From Desulfuromonas soudanensis (lineage in GTDB: Bacteria; Desulfobacterota; Desulfuromonadia; Desulfuromonadales; WTL), in NCBI RefSeq assembly GCF_001278055.1, contig NZ_CP010802.1, forward strand, positions 2,147,504-2,211,503: 64,000 bases of DNA, read 5' to 3'. The notes below the pieces were generated by a model. It had not been told where the DNA came from and did not search any database. It saw only the letters and a program-made list of their open reading frames with translations. The position numbers and the translations under genes were made by a program. Positions 7,558-17,878 of this stretch are shown here, piece by piece (the stretch's first letter is position 1; every line of letters starts with the position of its first letter).

Positions 7558-9561
7558 TCAGACAACGCTTCGCCCCGCCGCAAATCCCCGGTGAACGGCA
7601 TCGATGATCATCCCCGGCTTATCCGCATCCCCGACGACCTGACCGACGATCCCCCGCTTCCGGAGGACCTCCTTGAGAGCGGAGGAGGATCGGGTTCCGA
7701 CGGCCATGACGACGGTATCGGCGGCAATCTTCATCCTTTCGCCGTCCTTTTCGATGCAGATCCCCTCAGGAATGATTTCAATCACCCTGCTGGCGACATG
7801 GGACTGTACGCCGAAACGCTTGAGGTCCTGCAGCATCCCCCAGCGGGTGGTCTTGCCGAAATTGGTTCCCAGTTCCTTGAGCATCTCCACCAGAACGACC
7901 TCGCACCGGCCGTGCGTGGCCAGTTCCAACAGATCCTCGGCGCTCTCGGCTCCGTGGATAAGGAGAAATTTGAGGGCCTCCGCCGACAGGGTCCCTTCCT
8001 CGGCCAGGGCCAGAGCCGTCTCGACCCCGACGGCGCCGCCGCCGATAATGGCCACCCGGCGCCCGGCGCGAACCTTCCCTGAAAGGACGTCCCAGGCCTG
8101 GACGACGTGGGGGAGATCGGCTCCGGGGAGAGGCAGAGCGATCGGTTCGCCTCCGGTCGCCAGGATCACGGCGTCGGGCTGTACTGCCTCGATAAAGGCC
8201 TCGTCGACTTCGGTGTCGAGCCTGACGCAGACCGGACTCGCCGCTACCTGGGCCGAGAGGTCGATGGCCAGCCGGGCGAACTCTTCCCGCCCGGGAGGGG
8301 CGCCGGCGAGGCAGAGCTGTCCGCCGAGACGGCTTTTTCCTTCGGCGAGGACGACGTCGTGCCCCGATTCGGCCGCCGCCAGGGCGGCGCTCATCCCCGC
8401 GGCGCCGCCGCCGATGACCAGGACCCTGCGCCCCTTTTCGGCACGACAGGCAGCGGTCTTCGCCTCGAACCCCGCCCGCGGATTGCAGAGACACTCGACG
8501 GCCTTCATCTTGAACAGGTTGTCGAAGCACCCCTGTCCGCAGGCGACGCAGTGGACGATCTGGTCCTCGCGCCCTTCCAGCGCCTTGAGGGGGAGATACG
8601 GGTCGGCGATGAGTGCCCGTCCCATGGCCACCAGGTCGCACTCCCCGAGAGCGATCATCTCCCGGGCCGTGGCCGGGTCGTTGATGCGGTGACTGGCGAT
8701 CACCGGCACCGACACCAGATCCCGGATTCCCCGGGCCAGGTAACCGAAGACCCCCCGGGGGACCTTGGTCACGATCTGGGGAATTGGCGCCTCGTGCCAT
8801 CCGACATTGACGCTTAAGGCATCGGCGCCGCTTTCGGCCATTTGGACGGCGAATTTCTGCAGGTCCTTTCGCCCGATCCCCCCGGGCATGAAATCGTTGC
8901 CGTTGAGGCGCACCAGGAGGGGAAAATCGGACCCGACGGCCCGGCGCACAGCCTCGAGGACCTCGACGGCAAAACGCATGCGGTTTTCCAGGGAGCCGCC
9001 GTAGTGGTCGGTGCGGTGATTGGTGACGGGGGAGAGGAATTCGCTGATCAGATAGCCGGTGCCGCAGAGGACCTCGACGGCGTCGAATCCCGCCTCTTTG
9101 ACCCGGGCGGCGGCAGCGGCGAAATTCTGGATGATCTCCCCGATCTCATCGAGTTCCAGGGCGCGCGGCGTCTCGCCGGTGAGCCGGGAAGGGACGGCCG
9201 AAGGGGCCACCGGCTTTTTTCCCAAGAGGAAAAAGGAGTGGTTGTAACGCCCGGCGTGGTTGATCTGCACCGAGGCGCGGGCGCCTCCCTCGCGGATCGC
9301 CGCGGCGAGGCGAGTCAGTCCGGGAATGTACTCGTCCCGATGGGCGCCGATGTGGGCCGGGTGGGCGGAGAGTTCGTCGACGGAGGCATACCCGACGGTG
9401 ATCATTCCCACGCCCCCGCGGGCCCGCTCTGAATAAAAATCGACAAGGCGGTCGCTCACCTCGTAATTGCGGCACATGTTGAGGTGCATGGCCGGCATGA
9501 GGATCCGGTTCTTGATCTCAAGGCCGTTGATGAAGATTGGTTCGAACAAGGGGTCGGGCAT
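7558..9561 (-). CDS. NADH:flavin oxidoreductase / 2,4-dienoyl-CoA reductase family
   Basis: 667 residues in the FadH layout. An FMN TIM barrel (about 1-330) carries HRTDHYGGSLENR. A 4Fe-4S site follows (CVACGQGC plus a later C-x-C near 337-356), then an FAD Rossmann motif VIGGGAAGMSAALAA and an NAD(P) motif IIGGGAVGVETALALA. FadH reduces the double bonds of polyunsaturated acyl-CoAs, so this enzyme probably extends the pathway to unsaturated fatty acids. The family also includes other enone reductases, so the substrate is inferred from the operon. AGGAG precedes ATG 9561. It follows the MBL gene by 21 bases. Confidence 0.85.
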   Translation of the reverse strand: MPDPLFEPIFINGLEIKNRILMPAMHLNMCRNYEVSDRLVDFYSERARGGVGMITVGYASVDELSAHPAHIGAHRDEYIPGLTRLAAAIREGGARASVQINHAGRYNHSFFLLGKKPVAPSAVPSRLTGETPRALELDEIGEIIQNFAAAAARVKEAGFDAVEVLCGTGYLISEFLSPVTNHRTDHYGGSLENRMRFAVEVLEAVRRAVGSDFPLLVRLNGNDFMPGGIGRKDLQKFAVQMAESGADALSVNVGWHEAPIPQIVTKVPRGVFGYLARGIRDLVSVPVIASHRINDPATAREMIALGECDLVAMGRALIADPYLPLKALEGREDQIVHCVACGQGCFDNLFKMKAVECLCNPRAGFEAKTAACRAEKGRRVLVIGGGAAGMSAALAAAESGHDVVLAEGKSRLGGQLCLAGAPPGREEFARLAIDLSAQVAASPVCVRLDTEVDEAFIEAVQPDAVILATGGEPIALPLPGADLPHVVQAWDVLSGKVRAGRRVAIIGGGAVGVETALALAEEGTLSAEALKFLLIHGAESAEDLLELATHGRCEVVLVEMLKELGTNFGKTTRWGMLQDLKRFGVQSHVASRVIEIIPEGICIEKDGERMKIAADTVVMAVGTRSSSALKEVLRKRGIVGQVVGDADKPGMIIDAVHRGFAAGRSVV

Positions 9562-9582
9562 GGCATTCTCCTGAATCGGGGT

Positions 9583-10518
9583 TCAGAGCACCCCTTCAAA
9601 CCGCGATTGAACCTCGCCGTAGAGTCCGAAGGCCTCAAGGGACCCCTTCAGGCGTCCGGGATCGGCGAGAAAATCAGTCATGAACAGCACCTCCGATGCC
9701 TTGAGGTAGAGTGTAAAGGGGTCGGTCAAGGTGTCGCCGAACAGCGCCCCGATCTGCTCCTTGACAGAGAGCCCCCCGGGGAGGAGCCGGATCCGACCGG
9801 CGCGCTCAAGCAGTTTGCCGACGTAAAAGAGGACCGTCTCCTCCAGCCCCTCCACGGGATGGCGGTGTCCCGGTAGGATCGTATAACCGCGCAGGTATCT
9901 GAGCTTTTGCAGGCTGTCGCAATAGGCCTGGTAGTTGCCGAAGCGCCCTCCCCTTTCGAGATCCATGTCGAGCAAAGGCGCCTGAAAGGTCTCCCGGAGG
10001 AGGACATCGCCGGTGATGGCGTAGCCGTCGACCAGATAGACCAGATCGCTCTGGGAGTGCCCGGGGCAGCCGAGGACTTCGATGCCGAGCCCGGCCGGGA
10101 TATCCGACTCCTCGGAGATGCCGTAGCGCTCCGGAACGCCGGGAAAGAGAAGACTGCTGTCCACGATGCTGCGCAGTCCGGCTATGGTGCCTCGGTCGAA
10201 ACCCATCCCCTCGAGGAGGTTCTCGATGCAGCCGAGTCGTTCGTCGTGGCGGCGCAGTTTCAGGTCGTCCTTGAACGGCAGATGAATCCTGGCGTCGGTG
10301 TTCTCGGCAAGGAACCGGACCTGACCGTAATGGTCCACATGACAGTGGGTGATGAAGACGTGCTTCAGGCGCCCGAGATCGACCTGCCGGCGCAGGACAT
10401 CCCGCGTTTCCTCTCCGGGCGGACCGGTGTCGAAAAGGACCAGCTCGCCGTCGATCTCCCTGGAATAGAAATGAACCTCCCCCACCATGTAGGGGGTATT
10501 CACGGTATGTATTTGCAT
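9583..10518 (-). CDS. MBL-fold metallohydrolase
   Basis: 311 residues of the metallo-beta-lactamase fold. The zinc ligands are all visible: THCHVDHYG near 57, CPGHSQSD near 148, TGD near 168 and PGHRHP near 218. The C-terminal extension of about 90 helical residues is typical of the glyoxalase-II-like and acyl-thioesterase-like branches. In a beta-oxidation operon a thioesterase or lactonase role is plausible, but no substrate is shown. It lies 74 bases after the acyl-CoA dehydrogenase gene. Confidence 0.82.
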   Translation of the reverse strand: MQIHTVNTPYMVGEVHFYSREIDGELVLFDTGPPGEETRDVLRRQVDLGRLKHVFITHCHVDHYGQVRFLAENTDARIHLPFKDDLKLRRHDERLGCIENLLEGMGFDRGTIAGLRSIVDSSLLFPGVPERYGISEESDIPAGLGIEVLGCPGHSQSDLVYLVDGYAITGDVLLRETFQAPLLDMDLERGGRFGNYQAYCDSLQKLRYLRGYTILPGHRHPVEGLEETVLFYVGKLLERAGRIRLLPGGLSVKEQIGALFGDTLTDPFTLYLKASEVLFMTDFLADPGRLKGSLEAFGLYGEVQSRFEGVL

Positions 10519-10592
10519 TCAAGTGCCCGTCACTTCCATACCGCCGATGTTCTGCCCTCTTCCCCTGGTCATCCCCCCCGCCCTCCATCCCC

Positions 10593-12377
10593 TTAAAAGA
10601 TGTATTTTTCGTCCTCGATCGCGGCGGCGGCCAGGGTTCTCTTGGCCTGGAGGAGGCCGGTGGCTTCGAACTTGGTGAAGCGCCTGATGCCGCTCAGGAT
10701 CATGGTCAGGGTATCGCCCTCTTCCACATAGAAGGCCCCCTTGCGGGCGGCTGTTGCGAACTTCTCGCTGGCATCGAAGGCGCAGACCCTGGCGACGGCC
10801 TCGAGGAGCTCCTTCTTGCGCGCACTCGCCTTGGCGTGCACCTTTTCGCAACGCAGCACCGCGCTTTCGAGGGCAAAGATCTGGATGGCCAGGTCGGCGG
10901 CCGCCATGAGAATTTCCTGCTCCTTTTCCAGCTTGTCCATGTATTTCTGAATGGCGGCGCCGGAAAGGATCAGGAAGACGGTCTTGAGATTGCCGATCAG
11001 GGATTTCTCCCGGGCGAAGGGCTGGCTTTGGTCGATCGCCTCGAAGGAAGGAGTCATGAGCTGCTCGAAGGCCTTCATCGCCTCGCGCTGCAGGGGGAGT
11101 TCCCCTTTCATCGCCTTGCGCAGGATCATGCCGGGGATGAGGAGGCGGTTGACTTCGTTGGTCCCCTCGAAGATGCGGTTGATGCGTTCGTCGCGGTAGA
11201 AACGCTCGGCGGGATACTCGCTGACGTAGCCGTATCCGCCGTGAATCTGAAGGACCTCGTCGACGACGTCGGCCAGGACCTCACTGCAGTAGACCTTGGA
11301 GATGGCGCACTCGGGGGCGTACTCCTCGATGGCCTTCAGGTATTCCTCGTAGTAGTTGCCGACGGATTTGTCCAGGGTCGAGAGCTTGGTGTCAAGGAGA
11401 CCGGCCAGGCGATAGACGAGGGACTCGGAGGCAAAAATGCCGGCGGTGAGATCGGCGATCTTCTCCTGGATGGCGCCGAAGGAGCTGATCTGCGCATTGA
11501 ACTGCTTGCGTTCGTTGGCGTATTTGACCCCTTCGACCAGGGCCATCTTGGCGGCACCGGTCACGCCGGCGCCGAGCTTGAAGCGCCCGATGTTGAGGAC
11601 GTTGAAAGCGATCTTGTGCCCCTTGCCGATCTCGCCGAGGACGTTTTCCACCGGCACCTTGCAGTTGTCGAGGATGATCTGCGTCGTTGAAGAACCCTTG
11701 ATGCCGAGCTTCTTCTCCTCGGCGCCGACCTGCAACCCTTCGAAACTCTTCTCGACCAGGAAGGCGGTAAAGTGCTCCTTGTCAACCTTGGCGAAGACGG
11801 TGAAGAGTTCGGCGAACCCGCCGTTGGTGATGAACTGTTTGGTGCCGTTGAGCAGGTAGTGGCTGCCGTCCGCGGAGAGGATCGCCGTCGCCCTGGCGCC
11901 GAGGGCATCGGAACCCGAGCCCGGTTCGGTCAGGCAGTAGGCGGCCGCCCACTCGCCGGTGATGATTTTCTCCAGGTACTGCGCCTTCTGCGCTTCGGTG
12001 CCGTAATATATCAGGGGAAGAGTCCCGATTCCCGAGTGGGCGGAAAAAGCCACGGAGAAGGAGCCGGAGGCGGCGATCTTTTCAGCGACCAGCATGCTGG
12101 TCGCCTTGTCCAGCTCAAGACCGCCGTACTCCTCAGGGGTGTCGATCATCAGCAGCCCCAGCTCGCCGCATTTTTTCAACCCTTCGACCACCCGGACGAA
12201 GTTCTGATTCTCGATCTCCTCCACATGGGGGAGAATTTCGTTTTTGACGAACGCCTCGGTCGTCTCGCCGATCTGCCGCTGTTCATCGGTGAAGTCCTCC
12301 GGTGTGAAGACGTCCTGGCAAGGGACCTCGGTAATCAGATATTCGCCGCCCTTGAGAATTTTTCTGTCCATTTTCAT
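10593..12377 (-). CDS. Acyl-CoA dehydrogenase, long FadE-like form
   Basis: 594 residues. The N-terminal helical domain, the FAD/substrate loop (CLTEPGSGSDALGARA, about 155) and FITNGG are present. The C-terminal domain has IHGGYGYVSEYPAERFYRD and FEGTNEVNR, where the glutamate is the expected catalytic base. An extra C-terminal helical domain of about 180 residues is typical of very-long-chain forms. It oxidises acyl-CoA to enoyl-CoA and passes electrons to EtfAB encoded nearby. AAGGAG lies 7 bases before ATG 12377, which fixes the start over an in-frame ATG at 12398. Confidence 0.93.
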   Translation of the reverse strand: MKMDRKILKGGEYLITEVPCQDVFTPEDFTDEQRQIGETTEAFVKNEILPHVEEIENQNFVRVVEGLKKCGELGLLMIDTPEEYGGLELDKATSMLVAEKIAASGSFSVAFSAHSGIGTLPLIYYGTEAQKAQYLEKIITGEWAAAYCLTEPGSGSDALGARATAILSADGSHYLLNGTKQFITNGGFAELFTVFAKVDKEHFTAFLVEKSFEGLQVGAEEKKLGIKGSSTTQIILDNCKVPVENVLGEIGKGHKIAFNVLNIGRFKLGAGVTGAAKMALVEGVKYANERKQFNAQISSFGAIQEKIADLTAGIFASESLVYRLAGLLDTKLSTLDKSVGNYYEEYLKAIEEYAPECAISKVYCSEVLADVVDEVLQIHGGYGYVSEYPAERFYRDERINRIFEGTNEVNRLLIPGMILRKAMKGELPLQREAMKAFEQLMTPSFEAIDQSQPFAREKSLIGNLKTVFLILSGAAIQKYMDKLEKEQEILMAAADLAIQIFALESAVLRCEKVHAKASARKKELLEAVARVCAFDASEKFATAARKGAFYVEEGDTLTMILSGIRRFTKFEATGLLQAKRTLAAAAIEDEKYIF

Positions 12378-12451
12378 CTCGTTTCTCCTTGTCGCCATAA
12401 TGCACCCTCCTCAAGCCCCGCCCATGGGGGGGATATAAAGGAGCAATGTTC

Positions 12452-13624
12452 CTAAAGTCTCTCGAAAATGCCGGCGGCGCCCATGCCGCCACCGATGCAC
12501 ATGGAGACCATGCCGTACCGGGTGCTGCGCCGTCCCATCTCGGAGAGGAGCGTTGCCGTCAGCTTGGCGCCGGTGCAACCGAGGGGGTGGCCGAGGGCGA
12601 TGGCCCCGCCGTTGACATTGATGATGTCCGGGTTGAGCCCCAGCTCCCGGATCACCGCCAGGGACTGGGCGGCAAAGGCCTCGTTGAGTTCGATAAGGCC
12701 CAGATCCTCCTGTTTGAGCCCCGCCATTTTGAGGGCGGCCGGAATGGCTTCGATCGGACCGATACCCATCAGCTCCGGGGGGACGCCCTTGACGGCGAAG
12801 GCCAGAAAACGGGCGAGCGGGTCCTTGCCGATCTTCTTGAGAAAAGCCTCGGAGACGACCAGCACCGCGGCGGCGCCGTCGGTCATCTGGGAGGAGTTGC
12901 CGGCGGTCACCGTCCCGCCGAGCTTGAAGGCCGGCTTGAGGCGGGAGAGCCCCTCGACGGTGGTATCGGCGCGGACGCCGTCGTCAATCTCAACCAGTTC
13001 GCTCTCCTTCCTGATCTTGCCGCCGACGATCACGGTCTTTTCGATCTCGACGGGGATAATCTCCTCGCCAAAGCGGCCGGATTCGATGGCGGCGGCCGCC
13101 TTTTGATGACTGGCGGCGGCAAAGGCATCCTGGTCCTGCCGGTTGATGCCGTACTTCTCGGCCACCAGTTCGGCGGTGATCCCCATGGAGGCGAAGGACT
13201 CGGGCCACGCGGCCATAAGCGACGGATTGGCGCTGTACTTGTTCCCCCCCATGGGGACCGTGGTCATCGACTCGGTGCCGCCGGCGATGATGCAGTCGGC
13301 AAACCCCGCCATGATCCGCTCGGAGGCCATGGCGATGGCCTGCAGTCCCGAGGAGCAGAAACGGTTGACCGTCTGCGCTGGCACCTGGTAGGGAAACCCG
13401 GCCTTCATCGCCGCCACCCGGGCGACGTTCATCCCCTGTTCCCCCTCGGGAAAAGCGCAGCCGAGAATCACGTCCTCGACCAGCGCCCTGTCGATGCCGG
13501 TGCGCTCCATGAGCCCCTGCAGGGCCGCCGCGGCCAGATCGTCGGGGCGCATGTTTTTGAACTTCCCTTTTTGGGCCCGGCAACCGGGGGTTCTGTAAGC
13601 CGCCAGAATATAGGCTGTATTCAT
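12452..13624 (-). CDS. fadA: Acetyl-CoA acyltransferase (thiolase)
   Basis: A 390-residue thiolase, the usual length. The nucleophilic cysteine lies in NRFCSSGLQA near 90. The active histidine is in GGAIALGHPLGCTGA near 347, and the second cysteine is in CIGGGMGAAG near 377. It cleaves 3-ketoacyl-CoA to acetyl-CoA plus a shortened acyl-CoA. CGGAGGAG precedes ATG 13624. It lies between the fused hydratase/dehydrogenase and acyl-CoA dehydrogenase genes, completing one beta-oxidation turn. Confidence 0.94.
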   Translation of the reverse strand: MNTAYILAAYRTPGCRAQKGKFKNMRPDDLAAAALQGLMERTGIDRALVEDVILGCAFPEGEQGMNVARVAAMKAGFPYQVPAQTVNRFCSSGLQAIAMASERIMAGFADCIIAGGTESMTTVPMGGNKYSANPSLMAAWPESFASMGITAELVAEKYGINRQDQDAFAAASHQKAAAAIESGRFGEEIIPVEIEKTVIVGGKIRKESELVEIDDGVRADTTVEGLSRLKPAFKLGGTVTAGNSSQMTDGAAAVLVVSEAFLKKIGKDPLARFLAFAVKGVPPELMGIGPIEAIPAALKMAGLKQEDLGLIELNEAFAAQSLAVIRELGLNPDIINVNGGAIALGHPLGCTGAKLTATLLSEMGRRSTRYGMVSMCIGGGMGAAGIFERL

Positions 13625-13667
13625 CTCACTCCTCCGTAATGACTTTGATTTGTCAGGAAATCGGCAT

Positions 13668-16055
13668 CTAGTTGCGTAGCGGTTTGCCCGTCTTCAACAT
13701 GTGTTGAACCCGCTCGGCGGTCTTTTTGTTGCCGCAGAGGCCGAGGAAGCCCTCCCTTTCGAGCTCAAGGAGGTAATCCTCGCTGATCGGCGTCCCCGCC
13801 GGCACGTCGCCGCCGGTGATGATCCCGGCGATGACGCCGCCCATCTCTGCTTCGTACTCGGTGACGAAGCCGCCCATCTTCATGTTCCAGAGCTGGCTTT
13901 TGATGCTGGCGGCAACGCTGCGACCGGGCGCCGGGACGTTTTCCTCCTTCTGCTTCGGCCGATAGTTCACGGCCAGGGCCAGCACCTTCTGCTTGGCATC
14001 GGCGATCAGCCGATCGATATTCATGGTGATACTGTCCCCTTCCCGCATATACCCCATCCCCTGCAACTCGGCGGCGCCCATGGAGACCTTGGCCATGCCG
14101 ATCTGCTGGAAATACTTGAAGACAAAGGGAGATACGTCGGTGTCGTACTTGCGCGCCAGGGCGACGGCCCGCAGGCACATCTCCTTGGTGCCGCCGCCGG
14201 CGGGCAGAAGGCCGACCCCGATCTCCACCAGCCCCATATAGGTTTCAGCGTAGGCGTTGATGGCGGCGGAATGCAGAGCGTACTCGCAGCCGCCACCGAG
14301 GGTCATGTTGAAAGGCGCCGCCACCACCGGGACCTTGGCGAATTTGATGGCCATGGTTGCCTTCTGGAAGGCGCGCACCGTCATGTCGATATCCTCGTAG
14401 GCCCCTTCGGCCAGGGCAACGGCGAGCATCATCAGGTTGGCACCGACGGAGAAGTTGGCCCCCTGATTGCCGATCACCAGGCCGACCCCTTCCTCCTCGG
14501 CACGCTTGACCGCCTTGTGGGTCATGGCCAGGATGTCGCCGGTGATGGCATTCATCTTGGAGTGGAACTCGAAGCCGAAGACACCGTCGCCGAGATCCAC
14601 CAGCGAACAGTTGCCGTTCTTCTCCACCACCCCTCCCGTGCGCTTGAGAATCTCCAGATGGATTTCCCCCGTCTTGACCGGCACCGGCCGGTAGGCCCCG
14701 GAGAGGAGATCGTAGTACTCCCTGGTTCCTTCGTCACTGAGGCGGTAAAACGACTCGACCTGCTTCAGGGCCTCGGGAACGGCCACACCGTCCTTTTCGC
14801 TCCGCTTGACGAAGGAGGCCACGCCGATGGCATCGAGCATCTCGAAGGGACCGATCTCCCAGTTGAACCCCCACTTCATGGCGTTGTCGACATTCACCAC
14901 GTCGTCGGCGATCTCGGGAATGCGATTGACGGTGTAGATCAGGGTGTCCCGCAGGCTCTTCCAGGCAAATTCTGCCCCCTTGTCGGACCCGCCGACCATC
15001 ATCCTGACCCGCTGCGCCGGGTCGTCGATCTGCTTGACCGCCAGCACCGAGGGATATTTCGGTTTCTGTGCCGGCAGGTACTCGCCGCTGGTGTAATCGT
15101 AGAAGAAGACCTGGTTCTGCTCTCCGCTCTTCTCCTTCTGGTAAAAACCCTTGCGGGTCTTGTTGCCGAGGAGCCCCTTCTCGATCATGCGGGTCATGAA
15201 GTCGGGGACCTTGAAGACCTCCCGCTCCTCGTCCTCGGGGAGGAGATCATAGGAGTTGTTGCCGACATGCACCAGGGTGTCGAGACCGACCAGATCGGCG
15301 GTGCGGAAGGCGGCGCTCTTGGGACGGGCGGTGGCCGGACCGGCGACGCTGTCGACCTCCTCGACGGTCATCCCCATCTCGACCATGTGCTCGAGCCCCT
15401 TGAAGATGGCGTAGACACCGATGCGGTTGGCGATGAAGTTGGGCGTGTCCTTGCCGTAGACGATCCCCTTGCCGAGACGCCGGCTGATGAAATCGGCCAT
15501 CCCCGAGATGACCGCCGGATCGGTGTCGGTACAGGGGACGATTTCCAGCAGGCGCATGTAGCGCGGTGGATTGAAAAAGTGCGTGACGAGAAAGTTTTTG
15601 CGCACCTCGAGGGGCAAGGCCTCGGCCATCTCGTTGACCGACAGGCCGCTGGTATTGGTGGAGAGGATGGCGCCCGGAGCCAGATGCGGCAGGACTTTGG
15701 CCAGCAGCGACTTCTTGATCGGCATGTGCTCGATGACCACCTCGACCACCCAATCGCACTCCTTGAGCCGCGCCATGTCGTCGTCGAAATTGCCGACCCG
15801 GATCTGCCCTGCGTACTCCTTGAGATAGAGGGGTGCCGGCTTCATCTTCAGCAGGCCCTCAAGCCCTGCCTGGGCGATGCGGTTGCGCACCGGGGGGCTC
15901 TCCAGGGAGAGCCCCTTGGCGGCCTCCTCCTCGGTCAGTTCGCGCGGCACGATATCGAGAAGTTCGACCTCCAGGCCGGCATTGGCCAGGTGCGCGCCGA
16001 TGGTGGCGCCCATGACACCGGCGCCGAGTACTGCGACCCGTTTGATTAGCCTCAT
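13668..16055 (-). CDS. Fused 3-hydroxyacyl-CoA dehydrogenase / enoyl-CoA hydratase
   Basis: 795 residues with the dehydrogenase first and the hydratase last, the order found in FadN-type proteins and the reverse of E. coli FadB. The NAD Rossmann motif is VLGAGVMGATIGAHLANAG at about 9-27. HFFNPPRYM near 154 holds the catalytic histidine, and SGLSVNEMAE lies just before. The crotonase part has GANFSVGANL near 538 and GGGCEYALH near 583. It hydrates enoyl-CoA and oxidises the product to 3-ketoacyl-CoA. ATG 16055 overlaps the fadD stop in ATGA, so translation is probably coupled. Confidence 0.93.
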   Translation of the reverse strand: MRLIKRVAVLGAGVMGATIGAHLANAGLEVELLDIVPRELTEEEAAKGLSLESPPVRNRIAQAGLEGLLKMKPAPLYLKEYAGQIRVGNFDDDMARLKECDWVVEVVIEHMPIKKSLLAKVLPHLAPGAILSTNTSGLSVNEMAEALPLEVRKNFLVTHFFNPPRYMRLLEIVPCTDTDPAVISGMADFISRRLGKGIVYGKDTPNFIANRIGVYAIFKGLEHMVEMGMTVEEVDSVAGPATARPKSAAFRTADLVGLDTLVHVGNNSYDLLPEDEEREVFKVPDFMTRMIEKGLLGNKTRKGFYQKEKSGEQNQVFFYDYTSGEYLPAQKPKYPSVLAVKQIDDPAQRVRMMVGGSDKGAEFAWKSLRDTLIYTVNRIPEIADDVVNVDNAMKWGFNWEIGPFEMLDAIGVASFVKRSEKDGVAVPEALKQVESFYRLSDEGTREYYDLLSGAYRPVPVKTGEIHLEILKRTGGVVEKNGNCSLVDLGDGVFGFEFHSKMNAITGDILAMTHKAVKRAEEEGVGLVIGNQGANFSVGANLMMLAVALAEGAYEDIDMTVRAFQKATMAIKFAKVPVVAAPFNMTLGGGCEYALHSAAINAYAETYMGLVEIGVGLLPAGGGTKEMCLRAVALARKYDTDVSPFVFKYFQQIGMAKVSMGAAELQGMGYMREGDSITMNIDRLIADAKQKVLALAVNYRPKQKEENVPAPGRSVAASIKSQLWNMKMGGFVTEYEAEMGGVIAGIITGGDVPAGTPISEDYLLELEREGFLGLCGNKKTAERVQHMLKTGKPLRN

Positions 16056-17878
16056 CCTTTTCCTCCGTTTCCATTTTCGAGATAGAGTTTTTCAATTTTG
16101 TCCCGGTACGTTTCGTAAATGACTTTTCTCTTGAGCTTCATGGTCGGTGTCAGCTCTCCGCCTTCGACAGAGAAGTCCCGGGCAATGAGCACGAATTTTT
16201 TGATCGTTTCGTAGGAAGGGAGCTTCCCGTTGACCAGGGCGATGCGCTCGGCAAAGAGTGCCCTGACCCGGGAGTGGGAGACGAGATCCTCCATGTCGAA
16301 ATAACTCAGGTTCTGCTGGTGGGCCAGTTCGAGCAAACGCTCGAGGTTGGGCGTCAGGATCGCCACCAGGTACGGCCGGCTGTCGCCGTAGACAAAGGCC
16401 TGGGAGATGTACTTGTCGAGCTTGAGTTCATTTTCCATCGGCTGCGGTGCGATGTTCTTGCCTCCGGACGTGACAATGATCTCCTTTTTGCGGTCAACAA
16501 TATAGACAAAACCGTCCCCATCGATTTTTGCGATATCCCCGGTGAGCAGCCAGCCGCCGGTCATCGTTTTTTCCGTCTCTTCGGGGTTCTTGTAATAACC
16601 CCGCATGACCTGGGGACCCTTGACCAGAAGTTCGCCATCCTCGGCCAGTTTCACCTCGGTTTTCTCCAGAGGCCGACCGACGGAACCAAAGCGTACTTCA
16701 TCGATATTGTTCAGGGTAACGGCGGGGCTGGTCTCGGTCAACCCGTACCCCTCGAAAGTCGGGATGCCGATAATCCACATGAACTCGTTGATCGTTTTGT
16801 CGAGCGGAGCGCCGCCGGAGATGAAAAAACGCAGGCGGCCGCCGAAACGCTGGCGGATGGCGCGGAAAACCAGGCGATCAGCCAAGCGATATTTGATCCC
16901 CAGCAGACCGACCGGTTGACGATGCACGTATCGGCAATAGACGTATTGGCGGCCGATCTCCACCGCCTGATGAAAAAGTTTGCGCTTGAAGGGGTTCATC
17001 TGGTGGACGTTTTCGTAGATGCGCGAGTAGATCTTCTCGAAGAGCCTCGGCACGCTGACCATGGTCGTCGGCCGGACCTCAAGAATATTCTCCACTACCT
17101 TGTCGACGCTCTCGGCAAAAGCCACATGACAGCCGTACATGAGGGCGGCATGATAGCCGGCGGTGCGCTCGAGAACGTGGCTGAGGGGCAAAAAGCTGAG
17201 AAATACTTCGGAACTCTCCATTCCTCCAAGCTGCTTCACCCCGTACCAGGCGTCGGCAATCATATTGGCCTGGGTCAGCATGACCCCCTTGGGAACCCCC
17301 GTCGTCCCCGAGGTGTAGATAATGGTGAGCAAGTCCTCGGAAGAAATTTTCTCGCTTTCCGCCTCGATTTCCTGCTGTTCGCTCTCGGTCAGAGGATAGG
17401 AAATTTCCGACAGCTGAAAGAGGGTGTAGACCGGCAGGGCCTTGTCGCCCATGAAACGCTCATAGGAGACGATCAGCTCGACGTCGGGAATCTGATCCCG
17501 GACACTCAGGAGCTTTTGATACTGAACCCGCGTTGAAACAAAGACTATTTTCGCCTCGGAATGGTTGATGACGTAAGCGGCCTGCGCGGCCGTATTGGTG
17601 GCGTAAATCGGCACGGTGATCGCGCGCACCATCTGGATGCCCAGGTCGGAAATCGCCCAGCCGCCTCGGTTCTCGGAGAAGATGGCGACGCGATCTCCCG
17701 GCTGGACGCCGGCCTTTTTCAAACCGCGGGCGGCCATCAGGACCCGCTCGTACAGATGTTCGTAGCTCAGGGAAATCCACTCCCCGCCCTTCTTGTAGCT
17801 GACAGCGGTCTGCCCGGCAAACCTGGCCGCATTGGCCTTGAGCATTTCAGGAATCGATTTGTACGGCAGCTCGCTCAT
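16052..17878 (-). CDS. fadD: Long-chain acyl-CoA synthetase
   Basis: A 608-residue AMP-forming synthetase. The P-loop is TIIYTSGTTGVPKGVML near 190, the adenine motif is GYGLTETSP near 345, and LLTGDIAKIDGDGFVYIVDRKKE covers the hinge region. It activates free fatty acids with ATP and CoA and is the first gene of the operon. ATG 17878 follows AAGGGG by 6 bases. An upstream in-frame GTG at 17932 is rejected because the predicted -10 box lies inside that extension. Confidence 0.93.
   Translation of the reverse strand: MSELPYKSIPEMLKANAARFAGQTAVSYKKGGEWISLSYEHLYERVLMAARGLKKAGVQPGDRVAIFSENRGGWAISDLGIQMVRAITVPIYATNTAAQAAYVINHSEAKIVFVSTRVQYQKLLSVRDQIPDVELIVSYERFMGDKALPVYTLFQLSEISYPLTESEQQEIEAESEKISSEDLLTIIYTSGTTGVPKGVMLTQANMIADAWYGVKQLGGMESSEVFLSFLPLSHVLERTAGYHAALMYGCHVAFAESVDKVVENILEVRPTTMVSVPRLFEKIYSRIYENVHQMNPFKRKLFHQAVEIGRQYVYCRYVHRQPVGLLGIKYRLADRLVFRAIRQRFGGRLRFFISGGAPLDKTINEFMWIIGIPTFEGYGLTETSPAVTLNNIDEVRFGSVGRPLEKTEVKLAEDGELLVKGPQVMRGYYKNPEETEKTMTGGWLLTGDIAKIDGDGFVYIVDRKKEIIVTSGGKNIAPQPMENELKLDKYISQAFVYGDSRPYLVAILTPNLERLLELAHQQNLSYFDMEDLVSHSRVRALFAERIALVNGKLPSYETIKKFVLIARDFSVEGGELTPTMKLKRKVIYETYRDKIEKLYLENGNGGKG

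Noticed and set aside
13701-16049. Plus-strand open frame of about 780 codons opposite the hydroxyacyl-CoA dehydrogenase gene
   Set aside because: It is a mirror of strong third-position GC bias in the real gene and has no ribosome site or recognisable domain.
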